Shown: positions 5,613 through 12,946 of the stretch, piece by piece | Layout of the letters: the number at the start of each line of letters is the position of its first letter | Numbering within the stretch: position 1 is the first letter of the stretch | Assembly (NCBI GenBank): GCA_050699655.1 | Contig: JBOHFJ010000121.1 | Span: forward strand, 1 to 12,946 | Length of the DNA stretch: 12,946 nt | Reading direction: 5' to 3' | DNA from: GCA-003244245 sp050699655 | GTDB taxonomy: Bacteria; Actinomycetota; Actinomycetes; Mycobacteriales; Pseudonocardiaceae | Made by a program: the position numbers and the translations under genes | Notes under the pieces: generated by a model | The model's input: the letters and a program-made list of their open reading frames with translations, nothing else | What the model was told of the DNA's origin: nothing | Databases searched by the model: none

Positions 5613-6665
5613 GTGCTCGGTGCCCCGCGCGTGGCGCTACCCGCCGCGTTGCTCGTCGCCGGGCTGTTGGCGGGATGCGCTTCGGGGGTTTCCGACACCG
5701 GACCCGCCCTCCCGACCGCCGCGCCAGCCTCAGCTCCGCTGGGTGGGCCACCCCCCGCAGGGACGGTCGTGCCGCTCGGGGCGCCCGCCACCGCCGTGGT
5801 GGTCGACCCCCACACCGGGACGGTGGCGGTGACGCTGACCGACCCGCCGCGGCTGGTGCTGCGGGCACTGGACGGCCCAGCATCACCACGGGAGATGCCG
5901 CCACAGCAGGTGTCGCTGCCCGGCCCGGCCGCTGATCTCGTGCTCGCCGCCGAGGGCGGCCCGCTGCTGGTGCCGATCGCCACGCCGGGGTGCCTGCTCC
6001 GGGTCCCGCTTCAGGGCGGGGCGCCGAGCCGGACGGACCTCGCGGGCTCGGCGCGCGGGGTGGTCACGGTGGGTGGGGCGGGCACGGTGGGTGGCGTGAC
6101 CGTGGTCGCGCTGGGCGACCGGCTGGCCGTGCTGGTCGGCAACAGCAAGCCCGTGAGCATCCCGGGGTTCAGCGACGCCACCCGCCTGGTGCCCGCTGGA
6201 GCTCCTAACGGCAGCAAGATCTGGGTGCTCGACCGCGGGCGCAGCGCGGTGAGCGTGGTGGACGTGTCCTCCGGGGTGATCAGCCCAGCCCTGCGCGCGG
6301 GCAACGGGGCCGCCGACGCGGTGGCCGACCGGTTCGCCCGGATGCTGGTGACCGACGCCCGCGACGGCGAGCTGCTGGCCTTCGCCGACGACCCACCGGT
6401 GCTGCGGCAGCGTTTCCCCCTTCCGGGGGCGCCTTGGGCGCTGGCCTACGACGGGCGGCGGGATCTCGCGTGGGTCACGCTGACCGCTCGCGATGAGGTG
6501 GTCGGACTCGGCGTGGCGGCGGGCGAGCCGGTGATCGTGCACCGGTTCCGCACCGTGCATGAACCCAATTCGGTGGCGGTCGACCCGGTCAGCGGCCGGG
6601 TCCTGGTCGCCTCCGCGTCAGGAGCCGGACTGCAGGTGATCAATCCCGAAAGGGTGGTGCGGTAA
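5613..6665 (+). CDS. Secreted lipoprotein with predicted beta-propeller repeats
   Basis: 350 residues. A short lipoprotein signal (Arg6, hydrophobic 7-20, lipobox LAGC with Cys22) predicts lipid anchoring to the outer face of the cell membrane. An Ala/Pro-rich linker (about 23-50) follows. The rest shows recurring YVTN/NHL-like blades: ATAVVVDPHTGTVAVTL, KIWVLDRGRSAVSVVDVSSG, ALAYDGRRDLAWVTL and 'NSVAVDPVSGRVLVAS'. Such propellers usually bind partners rather than catalyse; no function can be named. GTG 5613 is chosen because GGAGG (5603-5607) stands 5 nt before it; an in-frame ATG at 5601 would add four residues and lacks a ribosome site. The stop TAA overlaps the next ATG by one base (TAATG), so both are probably co-translated. 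Confidence 0.82.
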   Translation: MLGAPRVALPAALLVAGLLAGCASGVSDTGPALPTAAPASAPLGGPPPAGTVVPLGAPATAVVVDPHTGTVAVTLTDPPRLVLRALDGPASPREMPPQQVSLPGPAADLVLAAEGGPLLVPIATPGCLLRVPLQGGAPSRTDLAGSARGVVTVGGAGTVGGVTVVALGDRLAVLVGNSKPVSIPGFSDATRLVPAGAPNGSKIWVLDRGRSAVSVVDVSSGVISPALRAGNGAADAVADRFARMLVTDARDGELLAFADDPPVLRQRFPLPGAPWALAYDGRRDLAWVTLTARDEVVGLGVAAGEPVIVHRFRTVHEPNSVAVDPVSGRVLVASASGAGLQVINPERVVR

Positions 6666-6898
6666 TGATCGAAACGGTTGACGGTGATGGCCTCGACTGT
6701 GATTACCAGAACTGGGAATACCAGCCGCTGCGGTTGCCGCCGGAGGTGTCCCGGTGGACCGCGGCGACCCAACTCGCAGTGCAAGCCGAATTCGCCGGCT
6801 GGGAACTGTCCCGAGTGCGGATGTACTCCGATGGCACGCGCAGCATAGTGCTGCGCAGGCAGCGCACGACAGTGGCTCAGCCGCAGTTGTCGTTGTAG
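6665..6898 (+). CDS. DUF5703 family protein
   Basis: 77 residues, the usual small size. The family core is visible: YQNWEYQPLRLPPEVSRWTA, then 'AEFAGWELSRVRMYSDGTRSIVLRR'. It is a cytoplasmic actinobacterial family of unknown function, commonly found near an M20 peptidase gene, as here. ATG 6665 shares one base with the lipoprotein stop, and a purine-rich AAAGGG lies upstream, so translation is probably coupled. Confidence 0.88.
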   Translation: MIETVDGDGLDCDYQNWEYQPLRLPPEVSRWTAATQLAVQAEFAGWELSRVRMYSDGTRSIVLRRQRTTVAQPQLSL

Positions 6899-6915
6899 GC
6901 ACTGCCGCTATATGA

Positions 6916-6949
6916 AGTAGGGCCCGCACCCGCTGGTATGGACCCTACT
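6916..6949 (-). terminator. Hairpin between convergent DUF5703 and cold-shock genes
   Basis: On the minus strand AGTAGGGTCC (6949-6940) pairs with GGGCCCTACT (6925-6916): a 10-bp stem including one G-U, 14-nt loop, followed by TTCATATAG. On the plus strand the G-U becomes a C-A mismatch, leaving 7 outer pairs. It therefore fits best as the terminator of the cold-shock gene, with some action on DUF5703. A second inverted pair, TGAGCCCG (6952-6959) and CGGGCTCA (6993-7000), reaches into the cold-shock stop codon. Confidence 0.5.
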
Positions 6950-6997
6950 GGTGAGCCCGGTTCGGCGAGGACCGCAGGTGCCGCCCCGCGAGCGGGC

Positions 6998-7213
6998 TCA
7001 GGTGCGGCGGCTGCTCACTCGGATCTTGTCGGCCTGCGGCCCCTTGGGCCCCTGGGTGATCTCGAACTCCACCTGCTGGCCCTCGTCCAGCGAGCGGTAG
7101 CCGGTCGCTTCAATCGCCGAGAAGTGAGCGAAGACGTCGGGACCGCCACCATCCTGGGTGATGAAGCCGTACCCCTTCTCCGCGTTGAACCACTTGACCG
7201 TGCCGGTCGCCAT
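6998..7213 (-). CDS. Cold-shock domain protein (CspA family)
   Basis: 71 residues forming a single cold-shock OB-fold. It opens MATGTVKWFNAEKGYGFITQ, with RNP1 (KGYGFI, 13-18) and RNP2 (VFAHF, 27-31) and the usual 'GQQVEFEITQGPKGPQADKI' end. These proteins bind single-stranded RNA/DNA in the cytoplasm and act as RNA chaperones. ATG 7213 is the conserved start; the longer open frame up to 7327 is untranslated leader and intergenic sequence. A GGAGGAG ribosome site lies 7 nt upstream, and a hairpin abuts it. A TAACGT box (7299-7294) might start a leader of roughly 70 nt. Downstream gene of the M20 hydrolase, 92 nt apart. Confidence 0.97.
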   Translation of the reverse strand: MATGTVKWFNAEKGYGFITQDGGGPDVFAHFSAIEATGYRSLDEGQQVEFEITQGPKGPQADKIRVSSRRT

Positions 7214-7228
7214 CTTCCATCTCCTCCT

Positions 7229-7248
7229 CGGGCCGCCTGTACGGCCCG
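7229..7248 (-). promoter_or_regulatory. Leader hairpin touching the cold-shock ribosome-binding site
   Basis: CGGGCCG (minus strand 7248-7242) and its exact complement CGGCCCG (7235-7229) make a 7-bp all-G/C stem with a 6-nt loop. It ends at the first base before the GAGGAGGAG ribosome site. Cold-shock mRNAs are known for structured leaders; a control role here is inference. Confidence 0.45.
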
Positions 7249-7305
7249 CAATGCTGGTGCCCGTGCTTGGAACCAAAACTGCTACGACCGAAGACGTTAG
7301 CAGAA

Positions 7306-8634
7306 TCAACAGCTCCGGAGGAACCACTCGAGGACGCGAGTACCGAAGATCAGCCCGTCGATGGGCACCCGCTCATCGACGCCATGGAACAGTGCGGCGA
7401 AATCCAGATCGGGCGGCAGCCGCAACGGCGCGAACCCGAAGCAGCGCATTCCCAACCGGCTGAACGCCTTGGCGTCGGTGGCGCCGGAGAGCATGTAGGG
7501 GACGGTCCGGGCGCCGGGATCCTCCCGCTGGATCGCGGCGTCCATCGCGCCCACCAGGTCACCATCGAAGGTGGTCTGCACCGGCGGCAGGTTGACCACC
7601 CATTCGCGGGTGACCTCAGGCCCGAGCAGCTCGTCGACCTCCCGCTCGAAGGCCGCCTGGCGACCGGGCAGCACCCGGCAGTCCACCACCGCTTCCGCCG
7701 TGGAGGGGATGACGTTGGCCTTGTAGCCGGCGTCGAGCATCGTCGGGTTGGCGGTGTCCCGCAGCGTCGCGCCGATGATCCGGGCCAGCCCGCCGAGCTT
7801 GGCGACCACACCGTCGAGGTCATCGCCGGAGAAGTCCAGTCCGGTCTCCTCGCCGACGGCGGCCAGGAACTCGCGCACCACATCGGTCAGCACTAGGGGG
7901 AAGCGGTGGTTTCCCAACCGGGCCACCGCCTCGCACAGCGCCGTCACCGCGTTGTCCTCGGTCAGCATCGAGCCGTGACCGGCCCGGCCCCGGACCCGCA
8001 GCCGCATCCAGGCGACACCCTTCTCGGCGGTCTCGATCAAGTACAACCGGCGTCCCTCACGCACCGTCAGCGAGAACCCGCCCACCTCACCGACCGCCTC
8101 AGTGCAGCCCTCGAACAGCTCCGGCCGGTGCTCGGCCAGCCAGTGCGAGCCGAGCAAGCCGCCGGCCTCCTCATCGGCCAGGAAGGCGAAGACCAGGTCG
8201 CGCGGCGGGATGACGCCCTCGCGCCGGAACCGCCGGGCGACGGCGATGGTCATCGCGACCATGTCCTTCATGTCGACCGCGCCACGACCCCACAGGTAGC
8301 CGTCCCGCACCGCGCCGGAGAGCGGGTGCACCGACCACTCGGCGGCGTCGGCGGGCACCACGTCGAGGTGGCCGTGCACCAGCAGCGCGCCGCGCTGGGG
8401 ATCGGCACCGGGCAGCCGGGCGATCACATTGCCCCGCCCGGGCGCCCCGGACTCAAGGTAGGTGACCTCAAAACCCACCTCGCTGAGCTTGCCGGCGACG
8501 TACTCCGCCGCGGCCCGCTCCCCGACGAGGGTGTCCGGGTCGCCGGTGTTGGTGCTGTCGATCCGGATCAGGTCGCTGGCCAGGCCAACGACCTCGTCCT
8601 CGGCGCTGCTGGTGTTGCCTGGCGATCCCTCCAT
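7306..8634 (-). CDS. M20/M25/M40 family metallo-hydrolase (zinc carboxypeptidase/deacylase type)
   Basis: 442 residues. Two-zinc M20 motifs are in order: HGHLDVV (His89, Asp91), WGRGAVDMKD (bridging Asp121), ADEEAGG (base Glu155, ligand Glu156), 'GRAGHGSM' in the lid/dimerisation domain, and a last His in LFHGVDERVP near the C-terminus. The family cleaves N-acyl amino acids, dipeptides or similar amide bonds in the cytosol; 'ARLPGADPQRGALLVHGHLDVVPA' is typical of the actinobacterial peptidase/acylase branch, but the substrate is unknown. I choose ATG 8634 by family length. An open frame extends to 8736, and GTG 8637 or GTG 8673 are alternatives; no strong ribosome site decides between them. 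It diverges from the tRNA-Leu gene. Confidence 0.92.
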   Translation of the reverse strand: MEGSPGNTSSAEDEVVGLASDLIRIDSTNTGDPDTLVGERAAAEYVAGKLSEVGFEVTYLESGAPGRGNVIARLPGADPQRGALLVHGHLDVVPADAAEWSVHPLSGAVRDGYLWGRGAVDMKDMVAMTIAVARRFRREGVIPPRDLVFAFLADEEAGGLLGSHWLAEHRPELFEGCTEAVGEVGGFSLTVREGRRLYLIETAEKGVAWMRLRVRGRAGHGSMLTEDNAVTALCEAVARLGNHRFPLVLTDVVREFLAAVGEETGLDFSGDDLDGVVAKLGGLARIIGATLRDTANPTMLDAGYKANVIPSTAEAVVDCRVLPGRQAAFEREVDELLGPEVTREWVVNLPPVQTTFDGDLVGAMDAAIQREDPGARTVPYMLSGATDAKAFSRLGMRCFGFAPLRLPPDLDFAALFHGVDERVPIDGLIFGTRVLEWFLRSC

Positions 8635-8685
8635 CACGTCTTCGTACCACCGTTGACCTGGCGAAGTCACGCTGTCCGCGCCGGG

Positions 8686-8715
8686 TTGGGACGCCGAGGG
8701 GCGATCAGCTACCCT
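8686..8715 (+). promoter_or_regulatory. Probable tRNA-Leu promoter
   Basis: TTGGGA (8686-8691), 18 bp, then TACCCT (8710-8715). Transcription would begin near 8722, about 50 nt before the tRNA. It is the best -35/-10 pair in the gap between the M20 gene and the tRNA. It may also drive the SMC-like gene behind the tRNA. Confidence 0.4.
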
Positions 8716-8773
8716 CAGTGGGCGCCGCACCGCCACGCTGGTGCGCGCGAAGTTATGTCCCCGGTGTTGGAAT

Positions 8774-8857
8774 GTCCGAGTGGCGGAATGGCAGACGCGC
8801 TAGCTTGAGGTGCTAGTCCCCGACAAGGGGGTGGGGGTTCAAGTCCCCCCTCGGACA
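8774..8857 (+). tRNA. tRNA-Leu (anticodon GAG)
   Basis: Acceptor arms GTCCGAG (8774-8780) and CTCGGAC (8850-8856) pair fully; discriminator A at 8857. The anticodon stem CTAGC/GCTAG encloses TTGAGGT, with GAG at 8807-8809 reading CUC/CUU leucine codons. A long variable arm (CCCC...GGGG) marks it as class II, and the T-arm GGGGGTTCAAGTCCCCC is perfect. The 3' CCA is not encoded. The next base but one (8859) already belongs to the ribosome-binding site of the following gene. Confidence 0.97.
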
Positions 8858-8858
8858 C

Positions 8859-8863
8859 AGGAG
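8859..8863 (+). promoter_or_regulatory. Shine-Dalgarno AGGAG of the SMC-like gene, next to the tRNA 3' end
   Basis: AGGAG stands 5 nt before GTG 8869 and begins 2 nt after the tRNA discriminator base. It decides the start codon and implies that 3' processing of the tRNA would leave an mRNA leader of only about 11 nt. Confidence 0.75.
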
Positions 8864-8868
8864 AGATC

Positions 8869-11800
8869 GTGACGTCGACGACCGTCCCACGTTGGCGCCC
8901 TTCCCGTGCCGGCATTCTCAACGTCTACCAGTACGAGGACGAGACGCTGCACTTCGCGGGCGGGCGGCTGCTGCTGCGCGGCGTGAACGGCTCAGGCAAG
9001 TCCACGGCGATGAACATGCTGCTGCCGTTCTTGCTCGAGGCCGATACCCGCAAGATCGACGCGGCGGGCGAGCAGACCGGTGTGCTCCGGTCGTGGATGC
9101 TCGCCGACACCGACGAGACGCAACGCACCGGCTACCTGTGGATCGAGTTCGCCCGCGCCGACCCCGCCGCGCCGGGCGGCGTGCACCACCACACCGTCGG
9201 CTGCGGCATCCGCGCCAACCGCAGCACCGACCGGGTCACGCCGTGGTGGTTCTCGACGCCTCGCCGGGCCCGCATCGACTTCTCCCTCACCGCGGGGCGG
9301 ATCCCGCTGGCCGTCGACGCGCTGCGCGCCGAGCTCGGTGCCGATGCCGTCTTCACCACACCGGCGGACTACCGCGCTGAGATCGCGCGCCGGTTCTTCG
9401 GCGGTGCTGACCCGTCCGGTTACCTCGCGCTGTTGCACCAGGTCCGCAACCCGCGGGTCGGGGACCGGATCGATGCCGATCTACCGCGCCGGCTGCAGGA
9501 GGCACTGCCGCCGGTGCCGGAAGACGCCGTCGCTGACGCCGCCCAGCCGCTGGAGGATCTGGAGGGCCACCGGCACAACGTCACCGCGCTGGCGAAGACC
9601 GACCGCGCGCTCGGCAGCGTCCTCGAGACCTACCGTCACTACGCGCGCCGCGTCATGCTGGCGGCCGCCGACCGGGCCGCCACCGGAGTGGGCGGTGCTC
9701 GCTCGGCGTTGCAGCGCCGCGGCCGGGCGCGTGCCGCCGCCGATGCGGCAGGCGCCGAGGAGCAGCGGCTCGCCGGCGAGCTCACGCGGCTGGGGCGCGA
9801 GCATGGCGAGGTCGCCGCGGCGCTGTCCGGCCTGATCGCGTCCCCCGCCTACCGCGAGCTGCAGGCGCTGCTAGCCCGCCGCGACCACGTCGCCAGCCTC
9901 GAAGCCCAGACGCGCACGCTCAAGGGGCAGCAGGCCGCCGCGCAGATGCGGGCGAGGCAGGCGCTCGCCCGGGTCGCGTCCCACCGCAGCCGGCTCGACG
10001 GCGATCTGGCCCGGGTCAGGGACGGCGTGACGGCCGCCGAGCGGCACGCGCGCGCCGCAGCCGTCCGGCTCCCGCTGCCCGATCCACCCGTGCTCCGGAC
10101 GCAGCTGCTCGACAACGGAGTTGACGGGCCCGACAGCGACGCGCTGGCTGGTGTCGACGTGCGGCCAGCAGCCGACGCTGTGCGAGCCCGCCGCCAGCAG
10201 ATCATCGACGTGACGGCGATGCTGCGCCGCGCCGAGGCCGCGGACTTCGCGGCCACCTCGGCACTCGCCCAAGCCGATGACGCCGACGAGGCGGCCGGGC
10301 GGGAACGGGAGCGCGCCGCCGAGGCCCGCGCGGCCGCCGAGGCAGCCGGCGAGCGGCACCGCGGCGCCGTGCTGGACTGGGCGGATCAGCTCGCCGCCCA
10401 CGTGGCCGCAGTGCCACCGGCCGAACCCGGCGGGCGCGGCGGTTGGCTGCCGGTGCCGCCGCGGCCCGATCCGGGTGGAGCCGAGCTACGCGAGAGCGCG
10501 CGTGCCCGGATCGTCGAAGCCGGCAGGGCCGCGGCCGGACTCGACACCGCGCTCGACCCAGTACTCAGCACTGCGGCGCTGCGGGTCGAGCGCGCCAGCG
10601 GCGACGTCGCGCGGGTGGCCGCCGAGCTGGCCGAGGTCCGCGACGCCGCGGAGCTGCCGCTGCCCCGCGCCCGATGGCAGGGCGCCGATCCGGCCGACCC
10701 GGCGCTGTTCGCCTCGCTCGTCGACTTCGCTCCCGGCCTCAACGACGGGCGTCGTTCCGGGCTGGAGGCGGCGTGTGAGGCCGCCGGTCTGCTCACCGCG
10801 GCCGTGCGCGCGGACGGCCGCGTCGTCACCGGATCCGGGGAACTACTGGTGACCACAGGTCCGACCGTCCGGCCGAACCTGGCGTCGCTGCTGGTCCCAG
10901 CCGTTCCCGACGGTGCGGGTGTGGACACCGCAACGGTGGCGGGGGTGCTGGCGCACGTCGGGGTGGGGGCCGGCTCCGCGGCCGCGCTGTGGGTGGCCGA
11001 CGACGGCCGGTTCGGCGCGGGCCCGCTGCGCGGCCAGCACGCCAAGGCCGCCGCCGAGCACATCGGGGCCGGGGCGCGGGCCGCCGCGCGGGAGCTGCGC
11101 ATCGCCCGCCTCGAAGCCGACCTGATCGACGCGGAGCAACGGCAGGAGACCGAGCGCGGCGTCCACGCGGCACTAGTCGCCTTCCGCGCGGGTCTGCGCG
11201 AGATCGCCGCCGCCGTACCGCCCGCCACCGCCGTCGACGACGCCGCGGCCACCGCGATCGGCGCCGTCCGCGACGCGCAACGGGCCGCTGAGCGGGCGAG
11301 CGCGCAACGGAGCGCCGCCGTCACCGCACAGAGCGCCGCCGAGCAGGTGTGGGCCCGCGCCCAAACGGCCGCCGCCGAGGCCACACTCCCGCTGGACGCC
11401 GCCGCGCTGCGGTCCGCGGCCGCCGCTGTCGAGGACGCGGCGGGGGTGCTGCGGGTGCTGCCCGACCACATCGAGACCGCGCGGCGCTCGCAGACCGACT
11501 GGGCCCGCGCTGTCACCGACTGGCGCGACGACGCCGAGGCCCTGCACACAGCCGCGGCGCAGGCCGAGACCGCGACGGAGATCAGCACGAGGGCCCGCAC
11601 CGCGCTCACCAGCGCCGAGGCCGCGCTCGGCGAGGAGCCGGAACGCGTCGCCGCCCAGGTGGCGCAGACTTCGGCCCGCCGCGACGGCCTTGCCGCCGAT
11701 CTCGACGCCGCCCGCGAAGCCCACACCACCGCCGTCGGCACCGCCGCCACCGCCCGCGCCGAGGCCACCGCAGCCGAGCAGTCGGCCGCGCTCGCCGAGC

Positions 11801-12939
11801 AAGCCTGCCGCGACGGGCGGGCGGCACTGCTCGCCGTGGCGGCCACGCCCGGCCTGCTCCCCGCCGCGGGCAGCGGGGAGCAGCCACCTGAGCTGCCCGT
11901 CGACACCGACACCGTGGACGGCACCGCCCGGCTGGTGGCGACCGTCCGTGACGCCGTGCCCACTCCGGAGCGTGACGTCGACGAGGACGCGCTGGACCGC
12001 TCGCTGCGCGCCATCCGCGACGCGCTCGGGGCCGGCTGGGACGCCGAGGCCCGCCGCGGCGCCGACGGAGCGCCGGTGGCCGTCGAGGTGTCCGGGCCCT
12101 ACGGCCGCCGTGCCCTACTCGATGCGACCGTGCAGGTGGCGTCCGACCTGCGGCGGGCGCGCGGCCTGCTCACCGCCCAGCAGGACCAGGCCCTTCGCAA
12201 CCTGTTGCACGGCCGCATCGCCCGCGAGGTCGCCACCGCCCTGTTCGACGCCCGCGAGCTCATCGATGGCATGAACGCGATCCTCGGCGAGATCACCACC
12301 AGCCAGGGCATCGGGGTGCGGCTGGAGTGGCGCACCCGCGGGGACCTCGACCCGGCCACGGCCACCGCGTTGCGGTTGCTCGCCAAGGACCCCGACGCCC
12401 GCACCGCCGAGGAGGACGCGTCGGTGCGCATCGCCGTCGCCGGGCTCGTCGAGGAGGCCCGCGCCGCCGACCCGGACGCGTCCTACCGCGACGTGATCGG
12501 CGGCGTGCTCGACTACCGCGGCTGGCACGAGCTGAAGATCTACCTGCGCCGCCCGGGTCGGAGCGACGAGCTGCTGAGCCGGCGCACGCGCCTGTCCGAG
12601 GGCGAGAAGAAGCTCGTCACCTACCTGCCGATGGCGGCGGCCGCGGCCGCGTCGGCGGCCGCCCACGACCCGCACGGCGCCGGCGCGCCGCGGCTGATCC
12701 TGCTCGATGACGCCTTCGCCAAGGTGTCCGAGGACAACCACGCGCGGCTGTTCGGGCTCCTGGTGAGCCTCGATCTCGACTTCGTCGTCACCAGCGAGCG
12801 ACTGTTCGGCACCCACGCCAGCGTGCCGGAGCTGGCGATCACTGAGGTGCTGCGCGATCCTGACCTGCGCACGATCGCGCTGGTGCACTACCACTGGGAC
12901 GGGCGGCGGCGCACCGAGCTGGTCGGTGCGCGGGGGTGA
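8869..12939 (+). CDS. jetC: SMC-like ATPase of TIGR02680 family (JetC, type III Wadjet)
   Basis: 1356 residues, full length. Head, N-part: RWRPSRAGILNV then Walker A GVNGSGKST (38-46). Arms: long Ala/Arg/Glu-rich coiled coils at about 230-590 and 755-1130. Between them is a globular hinge-like insert (about 605-745) with AACEAAGLL and FGAGPLRGQHAKAAAEHIG, typical of TIGR02680. Head, C-part: signature LSEGEKKLVTY (1242-1252) and Walker B LILLDDAFAKVSED (1276-1289). In type III Wadjet this protein forms the condensin-like motor, with JetA and JetB as kleisin/accessory partners and the JetD nuclease, which cleaves plasmid DNA. The usual order is jetA-jetB-jetC-jetD. Here a tRNA, not jetB, precedes it. 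Walker B has Asp in the place of the usual Glu, as I recall for the family. A GTGA at its stop suggests a following coupled gene. Confidence 0.9.
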   Translation: MTSTTVPRWRPSRAGILNVYQYEDETLHFAGGRLLLRGVNGSGKSTAMNMLLPFLLEADTRKIDAAGEQTGVLRSWMLADTDETQRTGYLWIEFARADPAAPGGVHHHTVGCGIRANRSTDRVTPWWFSTPRRARIDFSLTAGRIPLAVDALRAELGADAVFTTPADYRAEIARRFFGGADPSGYLALLHQVRNPRVGDRIDADLPRRLQEALPPVPEDAVADAAQPLEDLEGHRHNVTALAKTDRALGSVLETYRHYARRVMLAAADRAATGVGGARSALQRRGRARAAADAAGAEEQRLAGELTRLGREHGEVAAALSGLIASPAYRELQALLARRDHVASLEAQTRTLKGQQAAAQMRARQALARVASHRSRLDGDLARVRDGVTAAERHARAAAVRLPLPDPPVLRTQLLDNGVDGPDSDALAGVDVRPAADAVRARRQQIIDVTAMLRRAEAADFAATSALAQADDADEAAGRERERAAEARAAAEAAGERHRGAVLDWADQLAAHVAAVPPAEPGGRGGWLPVPPRPDPGGAELRESARARIVEAGRAAAGLDTALDPVLSTAALRVERASGDVARVAAELAEVRDAAELPLPRARWQGADPADPALFASLVDFAPGLNDGRRSGLEAACEAAGLLTAAVRADGRVVTGSGELLVTTGPTVRPNLASLLVPAVPDGAGVDTATVAGVLAHVGVGAGSAAALWVADDGRFGAGPLRGQHAKAAAEHIGAGARAAARELRIARLEADLIDAEQRQETERGVHAALVAFRAGLREIAAAVPPATAVDDAAATAIGAVRDAQRAAERASAQRSAAVTAQSAAEQVWARAQTAAAEATLPLDAAALRSAAAAVEDAAGVLRVLPDHIETARRSQTDWARAVTDWRDDAEALHTAAAQAETATEISTRARTALTSAEAALGEEPERVAAQVAQTSARRDGLAADLDAAREAHTTAVGTAATARAEATAAEQSAALAEQACRDGRAALLAVAATPGLLPAAGSGEQPPELPVDTDTVDGTARLVATVRDAVPTPERDVDEDALDRSLRAIRDALGAGWDAEARRGADGAPVAVEVSGPYGRRALLDATVQVASDLRRARGLLTAQQDQALRNLLHGRIAREVATALFDARELIDGMNAILGEITTSQGIGVRLEWRTRGDLDPATATALRLLAKDPDARTAEEDASVRIAVAGLVEEARAADPDASYRDVIGGVLDYRGWHELKIYLRRPGRSDELLSRRTRLSEGEKKLVTYLPMAAAAAASAAAHDPHGAGAPRLILLDDAFAKVSEDNHARLFGLLVSLDLDFVVTSERLFGTHASVPELAITEVLRDPDLRTIALVHYHWDGRRRTELVGARG

Positions 12940-12946
12940 ACCGCAC
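12936..12946 (+). CDS. Possible start of a coupled downstream gene (JetD expected)
   Basis: GTG at 12936 overlaps the jetC stop by 4 bp (GTGA) and opens Met-Asn-Arg before the window ends. In known type III Wadjet operons a JetD (TIGR02679) gene follows jetC. Only 11 bases are visible, so identity is pure context. Confidence 0.3.

Noticed and set aside
7906..8808. Plus-strand open frame of 300 codons ending inside the tRNA
   Set aside because: Antisense to the M20 gene, low-complexity composition, and runs into tRNA-Leu.
8774..8857. Phage or island attachment site in tRNA-Leu
   Set aside because: No second copy of the tRNA 3' end and no integrase gene were seen in the window, so an att site cannot be claimed.
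10386..12014. Minus-strand open frame of 542 codons
   Set aside because: Ser/Ala/Arg-rich mirror of the coiled-coil part of jetC, a usual artefact of high-GC coding DNA.
1..12946. CRISPR array
   Set aside because: No regularly spaced repeats of CRISPR length were found; the only short tandem repeats are the two 15-bp doublets.

Overview
This window reads as chromosomal DNA of a high-GC actinobacterium, most likely of the Pseudonocardiales group (inference). The signs are very high GC at third codon positions, GTG starts, apparently leaderless genes with TAnnnT-type -10 boxes, and three actinobacterial family markers side by side: an SCO1664-family protein, DUF3090 and an MSMEG_4193-type phosphomutase.

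Left edge (1-1625): the C-terminal part of an M50-type membrane zinc peptidase overlaps by 4 bp a HigA-type antitoxin. The antitoxin loses its C-terminus after about residue 75 and runs into a headless, frameshifted DUF6247 gene, so this looks like a collapsed toxin-antitoxin-type remnant. It is followed by a perfect 32-bp inverted repeat with a 36-nt spacer, a second long hairpin, and a GGx-rich (PGRS-like) reading frame on the minus strand. This stretch looks like rearranged accessory DNA.

Centre (1623-8634): a mostly conserved-looking block. On the minus strand, phosphomutase, DUF3090 and the SCO1664-family protein lie in one direction. An aldo/keto reductase diverges from them, and its end overlaps a convergent family 2 glycosyltransferase. 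A lipoprotein with a predicted beta-propeller and a DUF5703 protein form a translationally coupled pair on the plus strand. They converge on a cold-shock protein and an M20 metallohydrolase on the minus strand. The aldo/keto reductase and the phosphomutase each have a -10-like box exactly 7 nt before a GTG start, consistent with back-to-back leaderless transcription. Two 15-bp tandem duplications bracket the phosphomutase gene.

Right edge (8774-12946): a tRNA-Leu(GAG) is followed, one base after its discriminator, by the Shine-Dalgarno sequence of a 1356-residue SMC-like ATPase of the TIGR02680 family. That family is the JetC component of type III Wadjet anti-plasmid systems. No jetA or jetB lies upstream of it here. 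A GTGA overlap at its stop suggests another gene of the same operon just beyond the window. This defence module beside a tRNA is the strongest lead in the window.
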